A DNA stretch of 64,000 nt, taken from Amycolatopsis regifaucium (GTDB taxonomy: Bacteria; Actinomycetota; Actinomycetes; Mycobacteriales; Pseudonocardiaceae). Below are positions 42,886 through 51,082 of the stretch, piece by piece. A model generated the notes under the pieces. It was given only the letters and a program-made list of their open reading frames with translations, was not told where the DNA came from and ran no database searches. The number at the start of each line of letters is the position of its first letter. Within the stretch, counting starts at the first letter, position 1. The stretch is taken from contig NZ_LQCI01000012.1 of the NCBI RefSeq assembly GCF_001613935.1, forward strand, positions 310,001 through 374,000, given 5' to 3'. The position numbers and the translations under genes were made by a program.

Positions 42886-43719
42886 TTACTTCTTGCGGCC
42901 GACGCCACCGGAGATCGTCCGCTGAGCCGTGTTCAGCTCCTTGATCCGCGGGCCGTCCGGCCACCAGTCGGCGCACAGGGTGACGCCGGGCTCGACCATC
43001 TCGAGGTCGTGGAAGAGCTCCTCGATCTCGGCCTTGGTGCGGAAGGTGCCGGAGCCCATCGGGCTGTGCAGGAAGAAGTCCTCCATCTTGCGGGCCGTCT
43101 CGGACAGCTCGTCCTCGGGATCGGAGAAGTGCGAAATCGCCACGTAGGAGCCGGAAGGCAGCGCGTCGATGTACTTCTTCATGATCTTGGCGGGCTCGTC
43201 GTGCGGGCCGTTGTAGTGGTGCAGGGTCCCGAGCTGCAGGAACGCGATCGGCTGCGAGAAGTCGATGTGCCGCCGGATGTCCGGGTGCTCCATGATCCGT
43301 TCCGGCTCGAAGATGTCGTCCGAGACGAAGTGGGTGTTCTCGTTCTCTTCGAGCAGGGCGCGCCCGTGCGCGAGGACGACCGGGTCGTTGTCGACGTAGA
43401 CGACCTTGATCTCCGGGTTGATCCGCTGCACGACCTGGTGGGTGTTCTCCGCGGTCGGGAGGCCGGAGCCGCAGTCGAGGAACTGGGTGATGCCCGTCTG
43501 GCTGGCGAGGAACCGGCAGGCGCGGATGAGGAAGCCGCGGTTCTCGGTCGCCAGGTCCTGCGCCTCGGGAGCGGCCTGCTGGACCTTGCGCAGCACCTCC
43601 CGGTCGATCTCGTAGTTGTCCTTGCCGAGGAGGAAGGCGTCGTACACCCGGGCGATGCTGGCCCGGGTCGGGTCGACACCCACAGGCACTCGTTCCGTCC
43701 GGGGCGGGGCGTCGGGCAT
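42886..43719 (-). CDS. DUF574-type SAM-dependent methyltransferase (second paralogue)
   Basis: 277 aa from ATG 43719, with GAGG 8 nt upstream; the open frame to 43821 runs through the promoter. It shows the same pattern as the 7313 paralogue: TRASIARVYDAFLLGKDNYE, FLDCGSGLPTAENTHQVVQR (SAM loop), VVYVDNDPVVLAHGRALLEE and CADWWPDGPRI near the C-terminus. It is divergent from an XRE/DUF5753 regulator followed by DUF397, a grouping repeatedly seen in actinomycetes. The methyl acceptor is unknown. Confidence 0.87.
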   Translation of the reverse strand: MPDAPPRTERVPVGVDPTRASIARVYDAFLLGKDNYEIDREVLRKVQQAAPEAQDLATENRGFLIRACRFLASQTGITQFLDCGSGLPTAENTHQVVQRINPEIKVVYVDNDPVVLAHGRALLEENENTHFVSDDIFEPERIMEHPDIRRHIDFSQPIAFLQLGTLHHYNGPHDEPAKIMKKYIDALPSGSYVAISHFSDPEDELSETARKMEDFFLHSPMGSGTFRTKAEIEELFHDLEMVEPGVTLCADWWPDGPRIKELNTAQRTISGGVGRKK

Positions 43720-43754
43720 CTTGAACCTCACAAAACTGTGTTGGAAGTCTCGGG

Positions 43755-43766
43755 CTCTACGTAGAG
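43755..43766. promoter_or_regulatory. Perfect palindrome CTCTACGTAGAG between divergent genes
   Basis: A 12-bp perfect palindrome lies 36 bp upstream of the methyltransferase start and 122 bp upstream of the XRE gene. TACG words recur to its right (ACGTACG at 43774). It is a candidate site for the XRE protein. Confidence 0.5.
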
Positions 43767-43887
43767 TAGAACCACGTACGCGACCGGTAAACCGAGCCAT
43801 GCCTGTCATGTCGAGGGCCAAACGTGTACTTTGAGTAGTCGGATCCGATCCCCAGGTGAGTGTTGGCGTACGAAAGGTCCCCGGTCG

Positions 43888-44766
43888 ATGAACGCGGTCA
43901 CCCCACCCGGTGGTGAGCAGTCACTGGGTCCCACCGCACGGCGGATGATCCTCGGCTCACAGCTGCGGCGGATGCGTGAGGACGCGGGGATCACGCGCCA
44001 GGAGGCCGGCTACAGCATTCGCGGGTCCGAGTCGAAGATCAGCCGTCTCGAACTGGGCCGCGTCGGTTTCAAGGAACGCGACGTCGCCGACCTGCTGACC
44101 ATGTACGGGATGACCGATCCCGAGGAGCGGCAGCAGTTCCTCGACATGGTCAAGGAGTCGAACGAGCCGGGCTGGTGGCGCCGCTACGGCGACCTGATGC
44201 CGAGCTGGTTCAACGACCTCGTCGGTCTCGAAGAAGCCGCGGCCCGGATCCAGGTCTGGGAGCCGCTGTACGTCACGGGTCTGCTGCAGACCGAGGCCTA
44301 CGCGCGGGCGATCATGAGCCACGGCCGTCCGGACATGGTCGACGAGCAGGTCCGTCGCCGGGTCGCGCTGCGGATGCGGCGCCAGAAGATGCTGTCCAGA
44401 CCGGACGCGCCGCGGTTGTGGCTGGTGCTCGACGAGTCGGTGCTCCACCGGCCGATCGGCGACCGCGAGATCCTGAAGGGCCAGATCGACCACCTGCTGG
44501 AGATGATCCAGCAGCCGAACATCTCGGTTCAGATCCTCCCGTTCGACCGGAGCGGCTACTCCGCCGACAGCGCGTTTTCGCTGCTGAGGTTCGCGGAAGA
44601 GGAATTGCCGAACATCGCCTACACCGAATACCTGACCGGCGCGCACTACATCGACAAGCGCGACGAGATCGAGCGGTACAGCCGGGCGCTGGACATGCTC
44701 GCGGTCGACGCGGAGACGCCGGACCGCAGCCGCCAGATGCTCTTGAAGCGCCGCGCGGAAATCTGA
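43888..44766 (+). CDS. XRE-family regulator with DUF5753 domain (WhiJ-like)
   Basis: 292 aa from ATG 43888, after GAAAGG; the 19-codon extension upstream is rejected. The helix-turn-helix is at residues ~20-75 (LGSQLRRMREDAGITRQEAG, then GSESKISRLELGRVGF). The C-terminal ~180 residues are DUF5753 (WEPLYVTGLLQTEAYARAIM, then LDESVLHRPIGDREI and VQILPFDRSGYSADSAFSLL). These proteins pair with small DUF397 proteins, one of which follows. They influence development and antibiotic production in Streptomyces (WhiJ group). Confidence 0.88.
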   Translation: MNAVTPPGGEQSLGPTARRMILGSQLRRMREDAGITRQEAGYSIRGSESKISRLELGRVGFKERDVADLLTMYGMTDPEERQQFLDMVKESNEPGWWRRYGDLMPSWFNDLVGLEEAAARIQVWEPLYVTGLLQTEAYARAIMSHGRPDMVDEQVRRRVALRMRRQKMLSRPDAPRLWLVLDESVLHRPIGDREILKGQIDHLLEMIQQPNISVQILPFDRSGYSADSAFSLLRFAEEELPNIAYTEYLTGAHYIDKRDEIERYSRALDMLAVDAETPDRSRQMLLKRRAEI

Positions 44767-44878
44767 GTCACTCGCCGTTGTGCCAACCCGAAAATGTGGC
44801 TACGAACAGTAGTTACTGAGCCATTTGGAACACGGTTCATCACTCTCCAGTGGGGCGGCAGGGCGGCTGAGTTCTCAC

Positions 44879-44973
44879 TGCACGCGAATTCTGCAAAAAC
44901 TTCTGCACGTGCATTTACCGCTGCAGGCACACGTGCTAACTTTGGATCACAGGCAAATGCACATGCAGATGCA
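44879..44973. promoter_or_regulatory. Array of eight TGCA words upstream of the DUF397 gene
   Basis: TGCA occurs at 44879, 44892, 44904, 44910, 44922, 44958, 44964 and 44970. The last three are spaced exactly 6 bp, and the pair at 44904/44910 forms the palindrome TGCACGTGCA. The region is also less GC-rich than its surroundings. It fits a multi-site operator. Confidence 0.55.
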
Positions 44974-45006
44974 TCGCCCGAAGGCTTTTCGGGGAAGGTG
45001 GGGACC

Positions 45007-45246
45007 ATGGCTGAACAGTTCGACAACGGCATCCCGGCCGATCGTCTTACCGGTGCGCAGTGGCGCAAAGCGAGCTACAGCAACGCGATCGGCAACTGCG
45101 TCGAGGTGGCTCCGCTCGCGTCCGGCGAGATCGCGATGCGGAACTCGCGCTTCCCGACCGGACCCGCACTGATCTACACCCAGGCCGAGATGGCCGCGTT
45201 CCTCGCGGGTGCCAAGGACGGCGAATTCGATGATGTTCTCCGGTGA
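45007..45246 (+). CDS. DUF397-domain small protein
   Basis: 79 aa from ATG 45007, preceded by GAAGGTGGGG; the frame extends upstream through the TGCA array but codes nothing recognisable there. Typical DUF397 blocks are present: WRKASYSNAIGNCVEVAPL, AMRNSRFPTGPALIYTQAEM and AAFLAGAKDGEFD. Such proteins are partners or antagonists of the DUF5753-type regulator encoded just upstream. It overlaps the next gene by 17 nt. Confidence 0.9.
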   Translation: MAEQFDNGIPADRLTGAQWRKASYSNAIGNCVEVAPLASGEIAMRNSRFPTGPALIYTQAEMAAFLAGAKDGEFDDVLR

Positions 45247-45631
45247 CACCATTACCGCGGAGATCACCGATATCGAAAGCGGTCTTCGGGAACTGATCCA
45301 CCGCGGGTATCAGTTCGTGCACCCGTGCGACGCGAACGGCGAGGTCATGGCCGTGGTCGGCGTGCGAGTCCACGACAACGTGGTCGACGTCGTCCGGCTC
45401 AACGCGGAGGACGACGTCGTGGCGACCCGCATGCCCGGCACCGAGGAGGACATCCTCGAGCCGGAGGTATGGCTGTGGCGTTTCGCCGGCGACGCGGCGA
45501 CGGTGCTGACAGCACTGCTCGCGCTCCCGGACGAGCGGACGCCCGGCTCGCTGTACCTCCCGGAGAAGGCTTCCAAGGGTTGCTGGGTTCCGGGTCGCGG
45601 CGGCACCTCCAAGTGGCTCGCCGCCGGTTGA
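45230..45631 (+). CDS. Conserved hypothetical protein co-transcribed with DUF397
   Basis: 133 aa from ATG 45230, with another ATG directly after it, starting inside the 3' end of the DUF397 gene. A mixed alpha/beta protein with no signal peptide or membrane segment: LRELIHRGYQFVHPCDANGE, VVGVRVHDNVVDVVRLNAED, then EVWLWRFAGDAATVLTALLA. The C-terminus is rich in Gly and Lys (SKGCWVPGRGGTSKW). It is not recognised as a named family. The overlap suggests it functions with the XRE/DUF397 pair. Confidence 0.65.
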   Translation: MMFSGDTITAEITDIESGLRELIHRGYQFVHPCDANGEVMAVVGVRVHDNVVDVVRLNAEDDVVATRMPGTEEDILEPEVWLWRFAGDAATVLTALLALPDERTPGSLYLPEKASKGCWVPGRGGTSKWLAAG

Positions 45632-45693
45632 CCACACCGCTCAAGCACAGTCGACCGCCTCTGTCGAGGGGGAGCGGTCGGCTGGTCGGGGGT

Positions 45694-45730
45694 CGTGAGT
45701 GCCGGGTCTTGAACCCGCCCGTCACTCACG
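45694..45730. terminator. Nested hairpin (CGTGAGTG family)
   Basis: 8-bp arms CGTGAGTG/CACTCACG (45694-45701 and 45723-45730) enclose an inner hairpin CGGGT/ACCCG (45703-45717). It lies 62 nt after the hypothetical gene and upstream of purF. The remaining ~155 nt before purF hold only the presumed purF promoter, with a TACACT box at 45842-45847. Confidence 0.6.
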
Positions 45731-45886
45731 GTCACAGGAAACCCATGCGCTTGCGGGGATCTTCGCGAGTTCACTCAGAGTTGCTGACTGAAGCGTGTCC
45801 AGTGCCACGTCGCACAGCGCGTTGATCAGCTGCTCACCGTTTACACTGGTGGCGGCCTGCCCTACTTCTCCCCTGGGAGCACCTCG

Positions 45887-47425
45887 GTGGTTTCCGACCC
45901 GTCCGACGCCGGACAGCCCGTAACCGACCAGCCCGATCCGGAACCCCGTGAAGAATGCGGTGTCTTCGGTGTCTGGGCGCCCGGAGAAGAGGTCGCGAAG
46001 CTGACCTACTACGGGCTCTACGCACTTCAGCACCGCGGCCAGGAAGCGGCCGGAATCTCGGTCTCCGACGGTTCGCAGATCGTCGTCTTCAAGGATCTCG
46101 GCCTGGTCAGTCAGGTCTTCGACGAGCAGGTCCTGCAGTCCTTGCAGGGCCACATCGCCGTCGGGCACTGCCGGTACTCGACCACCGGCGCGACCATCTG
46201 GGAGAACGCGCAGCCGATCTTCCGCACCACCGCCACCGGCAGCGGATTGTCCTTCGCGCACAACGGCAACCTCGTCAACACCGCCGAACTGCGCGATCGC
46301 ACGGTCGCCGCCGGGCTCAAACCGCACGCCGGTCTGACCGGTTCCTCCAGCGACTCCGACCTGGTGTGCGGGCTGCTCGCGGCCAACGCCGCCGACAAGG
46401 GCATCGAAGCCGCCGCGCTGGAACTGCTGCCCACCCTCAAGGGCGCGTTCTGCCTGGTCTTCGCCGACGAGTCCACCTTGTACGCCGCCCGCGATCCGCA
46501 CGGTGTGCGCCCGCTGGTGCTCGGCAGGCTCGAACGCGGTTGGGTGGTCGCGAGCGAGACGGCCGCGCTGGACATCTGCGGCGCGTCCTTCGTCCGCGAG
46601 GTCGAGCCCGGTGAGCTCATCGCCATCGACGCCGAGGGCCTGCGTTCCTCGCGGTTCGCCACCCCCGAGCCCAAGGGCTGCGTCTTCGAGTACGTCTACC
46701 TCGCGCGCCCGGACACCTCGATCGCCGGCCGCAGCGTGCACGCCACCCGCGTCGAGATCGGCCGCCGCCTCGCCGGCGAGCACCCGGCCGACGCCGACCT
46801 GGTGATGCCGGTGCCCGAATCCGGCACCCCCGCCGCGATCGGCTACGCGCAGGGCTCCGGCATTCCCTACGGCACGGGCCTGGTGAAGAACGCCTACGTC
46901 GGCCGTACCTTCATCCAGCCGTCGCAGACCATCCGCCAGCTGGGCATCCGGCTGAAGCTGAACCCGCTGCGCGATGTCATCCGCGGCAAGCGGCTCGTCG
47001 TGGTCGACGACTCCATCGTCCGCGGCAACACCCAGCGCGCGCTCGTCCGCATGCTGCGGGAGGCGGGCGCGCTCGAGGTCCACGTGCGGATCGCCTCGCC
47101 GCCCGTCCGCTGGCCGTGTTTCTACGGAATCGACTTCGCGTCGCGCGCCGAACTCGTGGCCAACGGCGTCGACGTCGACGGCATCCGCCGGTCGATCGGC
47201 GCCGACTCACTGGGCTACATCTCGTTGGACGGACTGGTCGCGGCTTCGGAACAGCCGAAGTCGCGGCTGTGCACGGCGTGTTTCTCCGGCGAGTACCCGA
47301 TCGCGCTCCCTGACGACGCGCTGATCGGGAAACACCTGCTGGAGAGCATGGACTCGGTCAATGGCGCGGCGAAGCCCGTGACCCCAGCCGGGTACGGTGC
47401 TGAAGACGCCGTCCGGCGTCCTTAG
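45887..47425 (+). CDS. purF: Amidophosphoribosyltransferase
   Basis: 512 aa from GTG 45887, with GGGAG 7 nt upstream. A ~23-residue propeptide precedes the sequence CGVFGVW, whose Cys24 would become the N-terminal nucleophile after autocleavage. The N-terminal nucleophile glutaminase domain has ALQHRGQEAAGI, RYSTTGA and FAHNGNLVN. The phosphoribosyltransferase domain has the PRPP loop VVVDDSIVRGNT. Cys residues near the C-terminus (LCTACFSGEYP) are in the place of iron-sulfur ligands. It commits PRPP to purine synthesis. It is followed by purM 31 nt on. Confidence 0.95.
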   Translation: MVSDPSDAGQPVTDQPDPEPREECGVFGVWAPGEEVAKLTYYGLYALQHRGQEAAGISVSDGSQIVVFKDLGLVSQVFDEQVLQSLQGHIAVGHCRYSTTGATIWENAQPIFRTTATGSGLSFAHNGNLVNTAELRDRTVAAGLKPHAGLTGSSSDSDLVCGLLAANAADKGIEAAALELLPTLKGAFCLVFADESTLYAARDPHGVRPLVLGRLERGWVVASETAALDICGASFVREVEPGELIAIDAEGLRSSRFATPEPKGCVFEYVYLARPDTSIAGRSVHATRVEIGRRLAGEHPADADLVMPVPESGTPAAIGYAQGSGIPYGTGLVKNAYVGRTFIQPSQTIRQLGIRLKLNPLRDVIRGKRLVVVDDSIVRGNTQRALVRMLREAGALEVHVRIASPPVRWPCFYGIDFASRAELVANGVDVDGIRRSIGADSLGYISLDGLVAASEQPKSRLCTACFSGEYPIALPDDALIGKHLLESMDSVNGAAKPVTPAGYGAEDAVRRP

Positions 47426-47456
47426 TCCCTTCCTTTCAGAGTTGGAGTCCGCTTCC

Positions 47457-48527
47457 GTGAGCGAGTCCACGAGCGCCACGTACGCCGCCGCCGGAGTCAG
47501 CATCGACGCTGGTGACAAAGCCGTAGAGCTGCTCAAACCGCACGCCGAGAGGGCCACCAGGCCCGAGGTGATGGGCGGGGTCGGCGGCTTCGCCGGGCTG
47601 TTCTCACTGAAGCTGGACAAGTGGAAGGAGCCGGTGCTGGCCTCGTCGACCGACGGGGTCGGCACCAAGATCGCCGTCGCGCAGGCGCTCGACAAGCACG
47701 ACACCGTCGGCATCGACCTGGTCGCGATGGTCGTCGACGACCTGGTCGTCACCGGCGCCGAACCGCTGTTCATGCAGGACTACATCGCCGTCGGCAAGGT
47801 CGTGCCGGAGAAGATCGCGGCGCTGGTCGGCGGGATCGCCGAGGGCTGTGTGCAGGCGGGTTGCGCGCTCCTCGGCGGCGAGACCGCGGAACACCCCGGC
47901 CTGATGGGCGAGCACGACTACGACCTCTCGGGCACCGGCATCGGCGTCGTCGAAGCGTCGAAGGTGCTCGGCCCGGAGCGGGTCCGCCCCGGCGACGTCG
48001 TGCTCGCGCTCGGCTCCTCCGGCCTGCACTCCAACGGCTACTCGCTCGCCAGGCACGTGCTGCTGGACATCGCGCGCATGCCGCTCGACGGGCACGTCGA
48101 GGAGTTCGGCCGCTCGCTGGGCGAGGAGATGCTGGAGCCGACCCGGATCTATGCGAAGGACTGCCTCGCGCTGGCGGCCGAAGCCGATGTCCGCACGTTC
48201 GCGCACATCACCGGCGGCGGCCTGGAGCAGAACCTCGCCCGCGTCATGCCGCGCGGCCTGGTCGCGAAGCTCGAACGCGGCACCTGGACCCCGGCGCCGG
48301 TGTTCGCGCTGATCGGGCACCGCGGCAAGGTCGAACGCGCCGAGCTGGAGAAGACGTTCAACATGGGCATCGGCATGGTCGCGATCGTCGGCGCCGACGA
48401 CGTCGACCGCGCGCTGGCGATGCTGACCGCGCGGCACGTGCCGGCGTGGATCCTCGGTGACGTGCAGCCCGCGGAGGACCCGGACGGCCCGCGCGCCGTG
48501 CTTTCCGGTGACCACCCGCGCTTCTGA
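47457..48527 (+). CDS. purM: Phosphoribosylformylglycinamidine cyclo-ligase (AIR synthetase)
   Basis: 356 aa from GTG 47457, with GGAG 9 nt upstream; the frame extends 20 codons into purF. Features: TYAAAGVSIDAGDKAVELLK, SSTDGVGTKIAVAQAL (ATP-binding loop), VVDDLVVTGAEPLFMQDY, LLGGETAEHPGLM and SGLHSNGYSLARHVL. It uses ATP to close FGAM to AIR, the step after PurSQL. It forms an operon with purF. Confidence 0.95.
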   Translation: MSESTSATYAAAGVSIDAGDKAVELLKPHAERATRPEVMGGVGGFAGLFSLKLDKWKEPVLASSTDGVGTKIAVAQALDKHDTVGIDLVAMVVDDLVVTGAEPLFMQDYIAVGKVVPEKIAALVGGIAEGCVQAGCALLGGETAEHPGLMGEHDYDLSGTGIGVVEASKVLGPERVRPGDVVLALGSSGLHSNGYSLARHVLLDIARMPLDGHVEEFGRSLGEEMLEPTRIYAKDCLALAAEADVRTFAHITGGGLEQNLARVMPRGLVAKLERGTWTPAPVFALIGHRGKVERAELEKTFNMGIGMVAIVGADDVDRALAMLTARHVPAWILGDVQPAEDPDGPRAVLSGDHPRF

Positions 48528-48575
48528 CCGCGTACATTCGAAAACCGGCTTGGCCCCGGATGACACACTGGATCC

Positions 48576-49007
48576 GTGGCTGATGACGTGGTGATCGGTA
48601 CCCGGTTCGTGATCCCGGGTGCCGAATTGAGCGAACGGTTCTCCCGGTCCTCGGGTCCGGGTGGGCAGGGCGTGAACACCACGGACTCGCGGGTCGAGCT
48701 GTCCTTCGACGTTGCCGGTTCGGCGGCCGTCCCGGAACATCTCCGGGCCCGGATGCTGGACCGGCTTTCGTCGCGCCTGGTCGACGGCGTGGTCACGATC
48801 GCCGCTTCCGAACACCGCTCGCAGCTGATGAACCGGGAAGCCGCGCGGGCACGGCTGGTGATGCTGCTCCTGGAGGCGTCGGCGCCTCCGGCGGCCAAAC
48901 GGCGTCCCACCAAACCGTCACGCGGTTCGAAGGAACGCCGCCTGGCCTCGAAGAAACGCCGCGGCGAGGTCAAACGAACTCGCCGCGGCGGTTATTCAGA
49001 CGACTGA
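48576..49007 (+). CDS. arfB: ArfB-type peptidyl-tRNA hydrolase (ribosome rescue)
   Basis: 143 aa from GTG 48576. The class I release-factor catalytic motif is complete: RSSGPGGQGVNTTDSRVEL with the GGQ tripeptide. The C-terminal ~40 residues form a highly basic tail (KRRPTKPSRGSKERR, then SKKRRGEVKRTRRGG) that in ArfB enters the empty mRNA channel. There is no codon-recognition domain. It hydrolyses peptidyl-tRNA on stalled ribosomes. It has a CACACT box 6 nt before the start and a 12-nt overlap with the convergent GNAT gene. Confidence 0.9.
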   Translation: MADDVVIGTRFVIPGAELSERFSRSSGPGGQGVNTTDSRVELSFDVAGSAAVPEHLRARMLDRLSSRLVDGVVTIAASEHRSQLMNREAARARLVMLLLEASAPPAAKRRPTKPSRGSKERRLASKKRRGEVKRTRRGGYSDD

Positions 49008-49754
49008 CAGGTGCACACACTCGGCCACGGATTGGAAACCGACGCGGCCGTAGACGCGTTCCGCCTGCCCGGCGCCCGGTGTCAGGAACACCGAAACGCC
49101 GCCACGGGCATGGGCCTCACGGGTCAGGTGCTCGGTCAGCGCCGCGGCGATCCCGCGCTGCCGATACCCCTCTAGCACGCCGATTCCGGCGACCTCGCTC
49201 GCGCCGTCGAGGATCGCCGTCGCGACCCCGCCGCCGACACATTCACCGGTTTCGGTGAGTGCCATGACCGAGATGGTCTCGCCGCTCAGCTGCTCGGGCG
49301 ACGGCTCGACGTGCTCGCCGGGATCGGGTTCCCCGAAGGCGATGTTCTGCGCCCGGATCATGAGCCGGAGTTCGGCGGGTGTCACGGGAGCCTTCAGGAC
49401 GATTCCGGTGGGAACCGGCTGTGCCACGAGCTGCCCGGGCGGGCAGACCATCAACGGGATCCGCCGTTCCAAGGTGTAGCCGCCTTCGACGAGCACGGTC
49501 TCGGCTTCGGGGGCGGCCTCGGTCAAGAATTCCAGCCGCGGCGTGAGCCCGCGACCGCGGAATGCCTCGGTCAGCTTCGCGACGTCACCCCCGGTGGGCA
49601 CCCCGCCGTTGTCCGGGATCGCGTAGTTGAGGAACGGGTGGTCGTTCCCGGTCGTATAGGTGGCCAGGAACGGCCCGATCCGCTCGGTTTCGCGGGACTG
49701 CGCCGCGGTGGTGCGGATGTAGGACTGCAGTGCGTTGATCGTCTCAATGGACAC
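48996..49754 (-). CDS. GNAT-family N-acetyltransferase
   Basis: 252 aa from GTG 49754 (VSIETINALQSYIRTTA...); a 23-codon longer frame exists but its start lacks support. The N-terminal half (ERIGPFLATYTTGNDHPFLN) is a degenerate or unrelated GNAT-like domain. The C-terminal ~100 residues carry the acetyl-CoA motif VLEGYRQRGIAAALTEHL and the final YGRVGFQSVAEC strand. The substrate is not predictable. Its 3' end overlaps arfB. Confidence 0.82.
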   Translation of the reverse strand: MSIETINALQSYIRTTAAQSRETERIGPFLATYTTGNDHPFLNYAIPDNGGVPTGGDVAKLTEAFRGRGLTPRLEFLTEAAPEAETVLVEGGYTLERRIPLMVCPPGQLVAQPVPTGIVLKAPVTPAELRLMIRAQNIAFGEPDPGEHVEPSPEQLSGETISVMALTETGECVGGGVATAILDGASEVAGIGVLEGYRQRGIAAALTEHLTREAHARGGVSVFLTPGAGQAERVYGRVGFQSVAECVHLSVV

Positions 49755-49964
49755 TGGTGGAAAGCCTTTCAGGCAAGACGGAATGACGCACGGGAGGACT
49801 CGCGTGCGTGGTGGAGCTGGCATGAGCGCCGGCTAGCTCGTGCCGACGCCAACGGAGGCGTCAGGCATGAGGCATCCCTCTTTCCGTAAGCAAGGCTTTC
49901 GCGATCACTGTCGCATGGTGGGCAAGTGGTTTACCGGCCGAGACGACCGGCGGCGGGACCGCGA

Positions 49965-50002
49965 CTGTCCACAATGGAGCCTGTGGACAACCCTGTGGAT
50001 GA
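49965..50002. promoter_or_regulatory. Cluster of three DnaA-box-like sequences
   Basis: CTGTCCACA (49965-49973), TGTGGACAA (49982-49990, the exact reverse of the actinobacterial box TTGTCCACA) and TGTGGATGA (49994-50002) lie within 38 bp. The surrounding 310-nt gap between the GNAT and oxidoreductase genes holds nothing else recognisable. Confidence 0.5.
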
Positions 50003-50064
50003 CTGCGAAGCAATCAGGAGAAGGCGTTCTCGCACAAGGAAAAGCCTGGTGAGTGACCTGTGTA

Positions 50065-50964
50065 CTACTTGCCGTGTCCGGCGAGTTCGCGCGCGCGTTC
50101 GATCAGCTTCTGCAGGTGCAGTCCGCGCCGCACGTCGCACGGATGCGATGTCGTTCCACTGGCCGCCATCGCGGCGAAATCATCGAGAAGCGCGGTGAAC
50201 GATTCGCCCGCCGAACCCGGTTTCCGTCCCAACGTGCGATAACCGTGCTCGCCGTAGACGGCAACCTCGACGACCGTCGGCTGGATCGGCAGCCGCAACG
50301 ACAGGGTCGCCGTACTGGTCGCGCCACCCGCGTGGGCGAACAGGAGCTGCCACAGATCGTCATCGGTACGGTGAGCGGCGAGTACGTCGGTGATCTCACC
50401 GAGCGCGGCGTCGAGCAGATCGAACGCGTGCGGGCCGATGTCGGCGAGCGCGCCGGAGTCCGCCCGCCACGGCGACGACTGGTACTGCCCGCCGAGCAGC
50501 GCGCCCGAAAGCCAGCGCGCACCACCGCCGCGCCAGCCGCCCGCCTCCTTGATCCCGTCGAGCCACTCTCGGGTCATCGGCGAGAACCGCAAGGTCAGCA
50601 CCACGAGAGCCGCCACGCCCGCGGCCTCGACCGCGTCCACGAGCCGCCGCGCCCCGTCGAGATCCGCGGCGATCGGCTTCTCCAGGATGAGGTGCTTGCC
50701 CGCCTCGGCGGCCTTGACCGCCAGCTCCGCCTGCACGGCGGGCGGCACGGCGAACGCCACCGCGTCCACCCGGTCCAGCAGCTCTTCGAAGCTGCCGACC
50801 GCTTCGGCGCAGTGCGCCTCGGCCAGCTCCTTCGCGGCTTCAGGACGCCTCGTCCAGACCGCGCTCAAGGTGGTTCCGGGGTGATCGGCGAGGCCCGGCG
50901 CGTGCACCGTCTTCGCCCATGGACCGGCCCCGACCAGACCCGCGCGCAGCTGTCCCTGTCCCAC
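50065..50964 (-). CDS. Gfo/Idh/MocA-family NAD(P)-dependent oxidoreductase
   Basis: 299 aa from GTG 50964. N-terminal LRAGLVGAGPWAKTVHAPGL is the Rossmann GxGxxG motif. HLILEKPIAADLDGARRLVD carries the EKP motif of the family. The C-terminal domain has SGALADIGPHAFDLLDAALG with the catalytic-site Asp/His. Family members oxidise sugars, inositols or related alcohols. The substrate is unknown. It is transcribed alone with a leaderless-type promoter. Confidence 0.87.
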   Translation of the reverse strand: MGQGQLRAGLVGAGPWAKTVHAPGLADHPGTTLSAVWTRRPEAAKELAEAHCAEAVGSFEELLDRVDAVAFAVPPAVQAELAVKAAEAGKHLILEKPIAADLDGARRLVDAVEAAGVAALVVLTLRFSPMTREWLDGIKEAGGWRGGGARWLSGALLGGQYQSSPWRADSGALADIGPHAFDLLDAALGEITDVLAAHRTDDDLWQLLFAHAGGATSTATLSLRLPIQPTVVEVAVYGEHGYRTLGRKPGSAGESFTALLDDFAAMAASGTTSHPCDVRRGLHLQKLIERARELAGHGK

Positions 50965-50970
50965 GGCCCC

Positions 50971-50976
50971 AGTCTA
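50971..50976 (-). promoter_or_regulatory. Leaderless -10 box TAGACT for the oxidoreductase
   Basis: On the minus strand TAGACT ends 6 nt before GTG 50964. Confidence 0.45.
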
Positions 50977-51019
50977 GGTGTGCTGCCGTGGCGCAAGTGA
51001 ACGCACCACGGCCAGCCCC

Positions 51020-51082
51020 GCATTTAGTCCTCTCAATGCGGTAGTTGCGTGTGCAAGGACCGCCTTCAGAGGACTACACGCG
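51020..51082. terminator. Imperfect palindrome of the GTCCTCT family
   Basis: Left part 51020-51040 and right part 51061-51082 pair mainly through TAGTCCTCTCAATGCG (14 of 16 positions). The right arm contains the TAG stop of the hydrolase gene at 51074. The loop carries GGTAGTTGCG, also found at 20919. Confidence 0.6.

Noticed and set aside
44794..45006. N-terminal extension of the DUF397 protein
   Set aside because: It would translate the TGCA array; DUF397 proteins are about 60-80 aa and start at ATG 45007, which has a ribosome site.
49840..50052. 70-codon open frame between GNAT and oxidoreductase
   Set aside because: No ribosome site, no recognisable domain and composition unlike neighbours. 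The region is better explained by the DnaA-box cluster.
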